DNA of 64,000 nt from Taiwanofungus camphoratus. Lineage: Eukaryota; Basidiomycota; Agaricomycetes; Polyporales; Taiwanofungaceae. The DNA is taken from assembly GCA_003999685.1 (NCBI GenBank), contig CP021225.1:1178001-1242000 (forward strand), in the 5' to 3' direction. The notes below the pieces were generated by a model. It was not told the origin of the DNA. It searched no databases and was given only the letters and a program-made list of their open reading frames with translations. The first letter of the stretch is position 1; the number at the start of each line of letters is the position of its first letter. Position numbers and translations under genes: made by a program. This document shows positions 10,325 through 19,940 of this stretch, in pieces.

Positions 10325-11944
10325 ATGTCTTCCATACTATCACCATCTGAATCTCTCGCCTTCAACGGCTTTCTTGACCATGCCAGTGGCCCCGAATACG
10401 ATGGCCTCCCGGACCTCGCGAGCAAGATCCACATCAAGCAGGGCAGAGACGCCCTCGCCAAAGCCACAATGGACCTCATGGTTCGCGGTGCCCCCCCGAG
10501 CGGGAGCAAGTCTGCGCCGAGTAGCAAGGCAGGCAGCCCCAGCGTAGGCGGCGCAGGGACGTCGAGCCATTGGCCGAGCTTCAGTCCCGAGCCTGCCGGT
10601 GCAGGTGCGACGGCCAGCAAACACGCATCAGACCACGATGCGCGCACACTCCCGAGCCCGTTTCCGACCTCCACTTCGTCAAGTTCGCCCGCAAGCCACC
10701 AGAATCGGCACAGCCCGTACTCGTACCTGTCGCGCGCGCAATCGCAGAACGAGAGTCAGGGTCACTCCTCGTCGCACCCGCAGATTCCGCCAATACGCAG
10801 TCTGACGTCGGCGAACTCTTCTCAATACAAGCTTCCTCCGCTCGCGGACCACCTACACACTAACTCAGCGCACCCCCTACGTCCGGGCACGCTCTCGTCG
10901 TCAGCCTCCGCGCCCTCAGTGCTGCCAGAGGCAAGTTCGAGCACGAGCTCCACCTCGAAGCGCGCGCTCACGAACGCCACGGATCTCTCGATCGCGCCGA
11001 AGCGCTCCCGGCCGTCTCTCTCGCCCACCGATGATGCCGCACCACCGTCCGCGAGCAATCCGAAGCCACGGAGGCGGACGATCGCTACAGCGCCTCCAAG
11101 CAACAAACGTCCACCGCCACCGCCAAGCAAACCGGCACTGTTGTCGCCGTCTCAGAAGCGAGCGAATCACATCCAGAGCGAGCAGAAGCGGCGGGCGAAC
11201 ATCAGGCGCGGGTACGAGACGCTGTGCGTGGCGGTGCCTGCGCTGCGCGAGGCAATCGCGGCAGAGGACTTAGGCGCGACCGCTGAGAGCGGAGGTAGAG
11301 GACCTAATGGCAATGAAAAGGGAAAGAAACGCAGGCGGAAGACGGAGGAAGAAAAGGGGGATGGGCGCGCGGGCCCAAGAAGTGAGAGCGTCGTACTACA
11401 GAAGAGTGAGTGTGTTTTGCTTCTTATTTTACAGACTAGTCATGGTCGTAAGATGGGCTGGCGCGATACAAGTTGGCTGCAGTGCTTTTCGCAGCCCAGA
11501 CTTTCATGTGTTACCGAGTTTCATGTGTTATTCGCCGGCTATCGCGCCGGGCAAATTCCGTCTGTCCTGTTATTCGGGAGGCTTTTTGTCATATCTTCTA
11601 AAACTTGTGTTCCCAAGCCCGGGGAGCTAAACGTTCTCTCTGATTTGCTCACGCTTACACGGTGCCGTCACACAGCGATCGACTACATCAAGTCCTTGCT
11701 CACCGATCGCAATGCGCTCTTGGCGCGTCTCCACTTTGCACGCAGCTCGCTCGGACGTACACACCCAGCGCTGCCCGTCCCGGACGCGCACAAAGACGGG
11801 CGCGGCGTGCCCCTCTGGGAGTACGAGTGGACCGGGGGGACCGGCGTGGCGGACGATGGCGATGACGGCGAGGGGGCTGACGGCGACGTCGGGGATGACG
11901 GGGAAGGCGAAGGTGAGGGTGACGAGGACGAGGACGATAGGTAG
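10325..11944 (+). CDS. Basic helix-loop-helix transcription factor
   Basis: This is a nuclear DNA-binding regulator of unknown targets. Exons 10325-11405 and 11676-11944 give 449 residues. The first 280 residues are low-complexity Ser/Pro/Ala sequence. The basic region reads QKRANHIQSEQKRRANI and carries the His, Glu and Arg-Arg contacts expected of E-box (CACGTG-type) binders. It is followed by helix 1 (GYETLCVAVPALREAI). An unusually long loop of about 50 charged residues precedes helix 2, and helix 2 spans the intron as VVLQK|TIDYIKSLL. The C-terminus is very acidic. The 270-base intron has no stop and is a multiple of three, so an unspliced transcript would still be translatable. An in-frame ATG at 10229 exists, but the MSSILSPSES start at 10325 looks more natural. 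Confidence 0.88.
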   Translation: MSSILSPSESLAFNGFLDHASGPEYDGLPDLASKIHIKQGRDALAKATMDLMVRGAPPSGSKSAPSSKAGSPSVGGAGTSSHWPSFSPEPAGAGATASKHASDHDARTLPSPFPTSTSSSSPASHQNRHSPYSYLSRAQSQNESQGHSSSHPQIPPIRSLTSANSSQYKLPPLADHLHTNSAHPLRPGTLSSSASAPSVLPEASSSTSSTSKRALTNATDLSIAPKRSRPSLSPTDDAAPPSASNPKPRRRTIATAPPSNKRPPPPPSKPALLSPSQKRANHIQSEQKRRANIRRGYETLCVAVPALREAIAAEDLGATAESGGRGPNGNEKGKKRRRKTEEEKGDGRAGPRSESVVLQKSECVLLLILQTSHGRKMGWRDTSWLQCFSQPRLSCVTEFHVLFAGYRAGQIPSVLLFGRLFVISSKTCVPKPGELNVLSDLLTLTRCRHTAIDYIKSLLTDRNALLARLHFARSSLGRTHPALPVPDAHKDGRGVPLWEYEWTGGTGVADDGDDGEGADGDVGDDGEGEGEGDEDEDDR

Positions 11945-13051
11945 TATGAGCGGAGAGGGGTCAAGGTTACTTCTGTGCTACTTTTCACTCTGGATTGTAC
12001 GATACGCGGCTCATTCCCATTGTCTGTTTGTCTGTCTGTCTGCACGCATACATATAGTCGTTGTAATATCCCACCTATCTCAATAGTCTTCGCGCAAGCG
12101 CGATAGAAATTCATTCTGCATATTTTATCATTATTTCACTCACTCATCCACTAAGTATAAATACTAGATCGTAATAATTGTGCACACAGTTTGAGCCGAA
12201 CATGTATCCTGCAAGGAATTCCCTCGGAGGACGGTGGCTACGGGAATTACATGAATACAGTCTCTCCAGCGAGAATGCATCGCTCAACTCCCCCAGTGGT
12301 TAACGCCGCCTTCGGTTTTGCGAAGTTCGGATAACCATGTACGGAGGTCGGATTATCAAGGTGACACGCCACCACGAAACTTGTTATGCGGCCGATTCCT
12401 TCCAGCTTCCAACATCCTGCGGTCAACTAGATCTGCTTTACAGAAGCGAAGAGCATAACCAAGCCGATGCTCGGACAATTTTGTCCTTCCCGACGCAGAC
12501 GCGCTGAATTTTATAATAAAGGGGCCGCTGTGCGTTCCCTTCGCTTTGTTGCTGAACCATTCTAAGCAGGAGCCTCAGGGAAGCTCCGCGTGGAGGATAG
12601 CGGTGCAACGAGTTGAGCCCACTTGGATCTTCCTATTAGGCCTGCTGTTGTCACCGCTGACATGGTCCTTAGAGGAATGGAAATTGAATGCACAGGATGC
12701 TCTGTTTCGAAATGGATAGGTCAAGACCACAGTCCCTGCTGGCGAGTATAAAAATAAATTGGGACCGGAGCTGAGACAGGAGGAAAATTGTACTTGGGAA
12801 ACCACGGCCGCTTCGAGGAATAATTTACCTTGGAGCCATGAGATTTTTCTTTTTCTACGATTATGGATCCAACCGACTAGACGTCCGTCTGAATGGTGGA
12901 TTTGCAGCCTCAGGCGCAAGGATGAAAAATCTCCGGAACCCGGCTGTGCCCATTGATTAGGGATGTAAAGAATGTAACATACCATTGGGTCGCATCCTCG
13001 CAGGTGTACGAGCTTATCTTCTGGCAACATAGCATTCGCTTTTTTGTGATA
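11945..13051. other. Intergenic DNA with a short tandem repeat
   Basis: A TGTC/TCTG tetranucleotide run lies at about 12021-12042 in the presumed 3' end of the bHLH transcript. A minus-strand open frame of 151 codons at 12575-13030 has no motif I know and no splice support, so I do not call it a gene. Confidence 0.45.
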
Positions 13052-13117
13052 TCATGCCTTCTTGACGGGCGACTGGCGATAACCTTCATCGCCAGTCAGT
13101 AGGTCAAGAAGGCATGA
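13052..13117. repeat. Near-perfect nested inverted repeat (66-base hairpin)
   Basis: Outer arms of 15 bases (13052-13066 and 13103-13117) are exact reverse complements. Inner arms of 10 bases (13071-13080 and 13088-13097) are also exact. They are separated by short unpaired bulges and a 7-base loop (13081-13087). The element stands alone in gene-free DNA. It could be a fold-back transposon remnant, the stem of a small-RNA precursor, or a cruciform. Confidence 0.75.
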
Positions 13118-13597
13118 CGCCCAATACGCCGTTGATATGTCCTTGTCTTCACACAGCTAGGGGATAGAGAAGAATGCAGAATATCACTGTACAATCGTCC
13201 TAATAAGTATCAGATGCCCAGGAAAGCGCGCAAGCAATCACTCACCGGTACCAAGTGCGGGGGAACGAGTCGTATCCATGTGTTTCCCGCACGAGCTGTG
13301 ATTCTGTAACCGCTCAGTCACGCAGTCGCGGAGTCGCAAGAGAGACGCGCACTGATATAAACCGGATTTGCCAATGGCCGCGCTCGTGCAGGGACTTGCT
13401 TATAAAGCAGCGTAGATACAGGCTTAGAAATACTTTCCAAAGACGGACTCGGGCAGGCAAATGATAGAAACAACGTGTGAATTCGCTGCTCGTGTCCTGT
13501 TCACTGCGGTCAATATTGGAAACATTCTGTCGTGAGATGGACCTAGCGGATGGACAAGCCAGAAGAAAGTTGCACAGATCGGCCAGTACCCATTCCG
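13118..13597. other. Intergenic DNA
   Basis: I see no supported feature. Possible eroded 3' sequence of the neighbouring F-box relic cannot be told from noise. Confidence 0.4.
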
Positions 13598-14206
13598 TCA
13601 TTCTGCTCGCGCGGAGTAATCGCAGTCGCGGTCTGGGCATGGTCTGATGGTGAGAGCCGCGATGATGACCAGATACTGTACACGAACGATGGAGAGCTCT
13701 CTAAGTCGTGGAAGCCCGGAGATGGCGATGAGACGTTGCACACCACTAGATATTTGGAATTGGCAATTGGATAGCTTGAGCGTGGTGACGGAGGCAAACA
13801 ACGGGATAAGATCGAAGAAGCTCGAGTGGGCCCGCGCCCGTGCCCAATCACTCCAATCGACATCACGGATACCCAGCCTCCTGAGCCTTGTCAATCGAGA
13901 GGCAAGCAATTGCGGCAAAACATGTACAACAGGCTTATCTCTGTCCTCGTAGGCCTGTACTAGGCTGTCTAGATCTCGATAATCCGGCCACGTCGTCTCA
14001 GGCTCGTGCTGCAGATCGTATACCACAGAGTCAAAGCGAGAGCGACGGCGGATGTATAGCCTTGACCTGGAATATTATTACAAGTGATAGTCAACACGAT
14101 CCTTCCAGGTAGGGAACGCCTTGGCACAAGCGCGCAATGTCCTGGGATTGTGCGAGAGGCAGTCTATGATAAGGTCAACTATTTCTCGCGGTAGACGTGG
14201 GATCAT
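13598..14206 (-). pseudogene. F-box / leucine-rich-repeat protein relic
   Basis: From an ATG at 14206 the minus strand reads MIPRLPREIVDLIIDCL, a typical basidiomycete F-box start, followed by the ACAKAFPTWKDR helix. The frame meets two consecutive TAA codons near 14075-14080. It then continues in the same frame with LYIRRRSRFDSV and leucine-rich segments (LTTLKLSNC-like, RLRELSIVRVQYL) to a stop at 13598. No intron of workable length and phase removes the double stop. Intact relatives recruit substrates to SCF ubiquitin ligases. This copy looks dead and also lacks most of the usual C-terminal repeat region. The family is one of the most expanded and fastest-decaying in these fungi. Confidence 0.65.
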
Positions 14207-17200
14207 ATTGACGGCACTAGATGGGATGGTGCATTGAGGAGCAGCGAAGGCGAATAATGATGAAAGGCCTGCTAAGGTAGTCAAAACTTATCCAAATGCT
14301 AGGTGGTGCATGATTTTGTGTGTGGGAATGAAACGTGAGCGTAGGAGGCACATGCCCGGGAAAAGAATCTGTGGAGGCACTAGACGGGAATTAAGGGGAA
14401 ACCTTATCTGGAATATCAATACATAAGCCAGACATTGATCACACATATAATCGAAGGCATCTCACACCACTGCAAGACATGTATTCGAGCATAGCCAAGG
14501 CGCGGACAACCGATATCCATACTTCGAGATACACGACCATAGCACATCTCAGAAATCTAGCTGAGACTACCATCGATTGTTATGAAACGACCTAATAGGA
14601 GCAATTTACGACAGAGGCATGTCATCAAAGCGGTTCTCATAACCACCGCCTGCCCTACGCACAAAGAACACACCTGTATGAAGCCCACAGCGTTAAATCT
14701 ATGGACACTCAGAAGGAGTGAGACAAGATTTTCAGAGGTAAACCTGACAGATCACCAACGTGGCCGATGCACATCAACAGCAACATACCAATCGCGAGTT
14801 TTTATATCAACATATTCCGTTCAACAAATTACTTTCCATGTGCGAGTTGGCAGAAGACAGGGTCGTCATTGCATGCAAAGGGGACTAACAGATCGGGTAG
14901 GCACCCCGGTTGATCAATGGAGGCCAACGGCATCAGCGCTAGTAAGAAGAGTCTCTGTGGTAATTAGGATCAAGCCCATGGTATTCTTTGGCAATTGGAG
15001 TCCAAACACACGTGCGCTACACAGGCTTTGAGGGCCTGCAGATAATAAAAGTGCTCGCAAAATGAGAGACAGACGAAGGACACAAGGTACACGAAGGTAA
15101 GCACACGGGACACAGCACCGGACGTGGCCCACGAGCCAAAGTCACAGGTACTGCTCGTCAAGCCGTGCTTCGGAACAGCAAACCCGATGCACCAGTTCAA
15201 CGTGATGCAGAGACATTAACACGCAGACATTGACTACCATTGTCACGCCCGCCCGTGCGACCAAATAGCCATATCACCCGTTCCAGCAGATGGTCGTCAG
15301 CGTGAGCACGCCTCTGAAGATGCCAAATCTGCGAGCCAGCTGCACACAATGGGGAAGGAGCAGAACAATACTCAGTCTATCCAGTCGTGAGTAACGGGAG
15401 GAGTTCGCAAAGCAAGGACGCACGTCGGCGATGGCAGTAGTCAGGCCAAGCGGGGAAGATTTCGCACTTGAATGCGAATTCGCATGGCGTGTAAGAGAGA
15501 CGGAGGCTGTTGTTGAAGTTTGGGCTCTTATATTGCCCGCGGAGCCGGAGCACAGATACATTTCAGTGCGTTTATCGTGGCGATGGCAAGTGAAAGGAAT
15601 CAGCTCTAATTACTGTGCATCGTATTGAGTCCGAGTACAAGTGGGAAGCAGATTCCGAGGTCAGGTTAGACAGAGTTCGCACTCCCTCCGAGAAGGCAGC
15701 GAAGTTGATCTTGTCCTCCGAGTCCATCTACTAACTCGCCTCCGCCGCTCGCGGTGCCAGGCCCCCCCTTCGGCCACGCCAGGCGGACCAGCCAGGATAA
15801 TTATTGATAGTAACCACGATCAAGTAGTGTAGGTGGGACCTACTAAGTACGTGCGCTCGTGTACTTGGATGTAGAGATTTCTCGAGATTCCTCAGGAGGA
15901 ATCCCGAGCCGAGTGCTCGCTGAAACCTCGAGCAAATAGTTCCCCGCGCAAGCTGTCTGCCTCAGTCTACATGTCTGGGTCTGACTACCGTTAAGCTCGC
16001 GTGCAAGCAGTGCATACTATAGCGCGACAATCATCTTTTCATGCCTTCCCTGCGGTGTCTTTTTGCATGCGCACTTGGGTCCGAATATGTCTGACCAGTG
16101 CACCGACTTGCCTGTGCGCATCCCGACTCGAGCCAAGAGGACTTCTGACCAGCGACCAGCCAGGGGACATATCGATCGCTTCCACTGGACCCCGCCAAGC
16201 TGCGCGCGCACACTAGAGGACCGACCATGCAGAGGCACTGGCCGTAGGGTGCGAGCTCTTCGCTGAGAGCTGAGACGGGACTCGCGCCGCGCAACCTCCT
16301 GATACTGGATGCATAACGCCTTATCAAACGACGCCGCCCTTCTCCTTTGAGCCGCGTCCGGGAACAGCAGCTGTCACGCCGCGCATGCTATCCACCAAGC
16401 AAATCTCGCGTCGAGGCAGCGCAACATGCAAGGTCATGTAGGTTTGCTGCGGACTCTTAGGAGGTCCGATATGTCGTAGGTGCACAAATATATCTCACAG
16501 GAGAGCTCGTCGTCGTCATGAGCAATGTGTTGCTCACGGAAGACGGAAGCACCGCGCATCGTGACTCTCGAAGCCTGTCAGGACTCAGTAAGTGTCGACT
16601 CGCAGCCCGATGCGCCTCGAGGATGATCTGATTAGTACCATGGCCGTGATCAAGCCGGAATGGCTACTGTTGGGTGGGAGCTGTATTCACTGGCAGCGAC
16701 ACAAGGTGCAATACGAGCTTTGGCCTACAGCAGCGACACCCTTGCGGGCAAATATAGCTTAGGAACAGTCGTGCGATCTGATTGAACTAACATGAAGTTG
16801 GAAAGAAAGCTGCGGCGCGAGAAGCGGATGCTCGGAGACGCGTTCCGTTGCCGGCGGGAGCGACACTCACGTCTGATTCGAATCGGCCAGCGTGAATAGG
16901 CACGGCATTTGGACCCAGGAACAAGCTCATGCTGGCACTCATTAAATAATCATTGAAGGACTGTCTTTGTAGTCGTGTGACAACGGCTGCCGCGGCGTCA
17001 GCGAGAGCGCCGTAAGGCCAGGACGGCAGACGTTACGAGTCCACTCGCTTTCGCGAAATCGTGCCATCACCAGCGAAAGGAGACGTTGGAAGGACAGCGG
17101 ATTCAGACAGGACACTGGCATCACGTATAATGCCTCCCAGGATCTTCTAGCTTGTACCACCGGGTGATGAAGATCATGCCTTCACGAGTTCAAAGTATAA

Positions 17201-18334
17201 TGAGGATCAGCGGGGGAGGCTCCGTCGTGGAAATACCGTGTTTTGAGCGTCGGCGAGTGAGACGAGTCCAGGACCAACTGACCGCCACAGGCTCATGAAA
17301 CGATAGAGCGTGATTATCAATCGGGCAAGTCTTAGAGGTGAATGTGATCAATCGATACGACTCACCCCAAAGGCGGCTCCAAATGATTCACCTTGGAGGA
17401 TCGTCACGTTATCGAAGGATACAAGATATCGTATACAGATATGACCGCGGCGTCGTCGGTGTATCGTATGAGACATCGTCCAGTATGAAAAAAATCCTTG
17501 GTGCGTTATTGGGGAGCTAAATGGCCCAGTTCCAAGCACAGGCAATGCGGCTCCGGGGACACCGCACCCTAGCCCGTCGGAATATCTATGGGAGTCAGCG
17601 AACGAACCTCGTTCCCGTTCGGAGGACCGTCATTCAACCTGAACTTTGAGCCAAGCTGATCCTCGAACGTGTGTAGCGCGACGCTGCCCAAGTCACACTC
17701 CGCCCAGATCACGCGCAACCGCGGCCACCCATCCACCCTCAGGAGGCTGGCGCCGAAAACATACAGCTCCTGTCCGACAGAACATCGTCAAGCATCGCGT
17801 CAGCGCAGCGCACCTCCGGACATACATGTTACCCCTCACCTATCCCGTACTCTCTCAAGGCACGGCGCCGACGGGATCGGCCGATGTCACTACGCACTGT
17901 ACACGGCCCCGCGCTGATTCAGTGGTCTATAGTAAGGACAATAATGTCGGACGGGCCCGACGTGAAGAACTAATGTACATGATGGCGAACCACGGACGAT
18001 GTACGGACGTCTACGCTGGGCGCGGAGCGGTGAGTATGGAGTCTGGTCATTGCGGTATCAGAACGAATAAAGTAGAGATGTGGCTAAGATATGCTTCAAC
18101 GGCGTATGGGTACGGATCGGCAGAGAAATGGCAGTGTGCGCGGCTCTATTTGTCAATGGGACATGCGATGCGTGGGCGATAGCGAATGCGAGTGTCCGTG
18201 TGGCGGCGGCGATAATTCGCGGTGAGGTCCGTCGAGATCGTTCGAAAGGCGTCGGCCGCCGCCATCGCAGCGTTTTTGCGCAGCAGGCAGCCGCCGTCGT
18301 GCTCGGGCGGCCACCCGCGGTGTGTGTGGCGTTG
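14207..18334. other. Gene-poor stretch of about 4.1 kb
   Basis: Both strands were read. Only short open frames occur, without recognisable motifs or consistent splice sites. A small palindrome with 7-base arms (gattcct/aggaatc) lies at about 15886-15903. No long terminal repeats, transposase or reverse transcriptase motifs were recognised. This may be old, mutated repeat DNA, but I cannot show that. Confidence 0.45.
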
Positions 18335-18960
18335 TCACCGGCTGGGCGCCAGGGACGAGAGCGACAGCCCCTGCGCCAGCTCCGTCTTCCATGCCAGCCT
18401 CCGCACCGCCTCAGCGTAATCCACCCATTCCCGGCGCCGCTCCTTGCTTTCCAGCCAGTCTACGTCGAGTCCTGCGACATCCAGTTCGTAGAAGTGGTAC
18501 GTCGACGATGCGGAGGGGATCGTCGTCACGAATCGTGTGATTTTGCCGCGCACGCCCGCTGCAAGGAAACAGTACAGGTAAGGCATGAGGTGACGGGGGA
18601 GAGGAAGGGGGGGAGGGGAAGAGGTTAGGAAAGGGGTTCGTGTGTGGGAGAGGAGCAAAGGATGAGACCTTCTTCCAAGGCTTCCCGTGATGCTGCTGCC
18701 TCCAACATTCCATCTGATGGCTCCCATCCTCCTTTAGGCACTGATGCATGCAATGGCACGAAAAAGGCAATTGAAAAAAAAAACCATGGTCAGCATCATT
18801 AATGGGAAATAAGGGTACATTTGCGAGGGGCGAAATACAACTCACAAACCCAATTATTTGGCCTCTTGCGACTGGTGATGACCAGCACTTTGCCGGCCGA
18901 CCTCGCTATGGGTATTGCGCAGCAAACGACGCGAGGTGTAGACCGTCCTTTGTTGCTCAT
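18335..18960 (-). CDS. Nudix hydrolase, diphosphoinositol-polyphosphate phosphohydrolase type
   Basis: This is a small cytosolic phosphohydrolase. Relatives (yeast Ddp1, fission yeast Aps1, human DIPP) remove the beta-phosphate from inositol pyrophosphates and cleave diadenosine polyphosphates and polyphosphate. Exons are 18846-18960, 18669-18740 and 18335-18558, for 136 residues. The Nudix box runs from LPKGGWE across the second intron to SREALEE|AGVRG, with the metal-binding REALEE glutamates intact. At the strict spacing the first box glutamate (Gx5E) is Gly. As I remember it, yeast Ddp1 also deviates there. Downstream TTIPSASSTYHFYEL, WLESKERRREWVDY and LSSLAPSR are characteristic of the fungal group. 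Confidence 0.88.
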
Positions 18961-19940
18961 GGTGGGGGAGCGGTGCGAAGGCAGATTATGTAAATGGGTA
19001 CGCGAACGAGCTGTCCCTGTGGCGACGTTGGGAAAACGACTATGACGGGTGCACGAATCGGGTCGCAACGAAAGCGATGTGGGCGGTAGCGCGGTCGCGA
19101 ACGCCGTTGTGGAGACGACCGAGTGTCCTCGGAGACTGGTTGGGAGACTAGTAGTAGAGGGGTGTGTAGCGTATGTTTGCTGGGGGCGGATTATCCGTGT
19201 GGCCTGAGAGGAGCGTTAGGGCACTGACCAGAGGGACCGAGAAGATTCGGGCTCACGACTACTATGATCTCGGAGTCGGGATCGCGCGGACTGAAGAGAC
19301 AGGAAGGCCAGGGCAGGCAGGAGGCACACGACCGCGAGAAGCGGCAGCCAATGAGTCCAAGGAAAGGTGCAACTTGCAGGCGTAGCTTATGAACACGACA
19401 GCGAGAGAGCGTCTAGTGCAGCGTGAGCGGTGGATTGGTGTGCCGTCGCCTGGTGCGGCTGCATGGACGTGTGGCCGCTCAGGCCAATGGCTTGACGCAC
19501 GTTTCTCGGCGAGCAGTGGGGGCTCGCCGGCACTCGCGGTGCTCGTGCCTAAACTCCTTCGAGCCATCTGTTGTGCCGTTCTGATGACTGGTCGTCGTCC
19601 TATCGCCACCTCATGTGAGGGCACGCTGGAGAACGCTCTCTCCTCACAGCAGTTGCACCAGCTACAGGCAGTCGAAGCTCCGAAGATCCAGAGCTTCTTG
19701 TCTTCGCTGATCTCGATATCGGTCTGTCCAACTCTACTCGACAACACACGCGCGCGCGCGCAGATCCCTCCTTTCATAAATGACCATTCTATCGAGCGTA
19801 CAATCCGCGAAATGAGACTCGTCGCCCCTGACCGCCCAATGCAGAGCACTGGCACACATCGGCCTCTCACCATCCTCTGACAGCTCCTTCTCGCAAACTC
19901 ACACGCCACATCACATCTTACGAAACCGCAAGATGGAAGT
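18961..19940. other. Intergenic DNA, Nudix upstream region and ZIP 3' flank
   Basis: I see no gene. A short CA/CG dinucleotide run lies near 19744-19760. A long minus-strand frame that crosses this region is read-through from the ZIP gene's last exons. Confidence 0.55.

Noticed and set aside
12575-13030. Minus-strand open frame of 151 codons
   Set aside because: Protein-like in places, but no motif, no splice structure and no neighbour context to support a gene.
18080-18628. Plus-strand open frame of 182 codons
   Set aside because: Antisense to the third exon of the Nudix gene, with no motif of its own.
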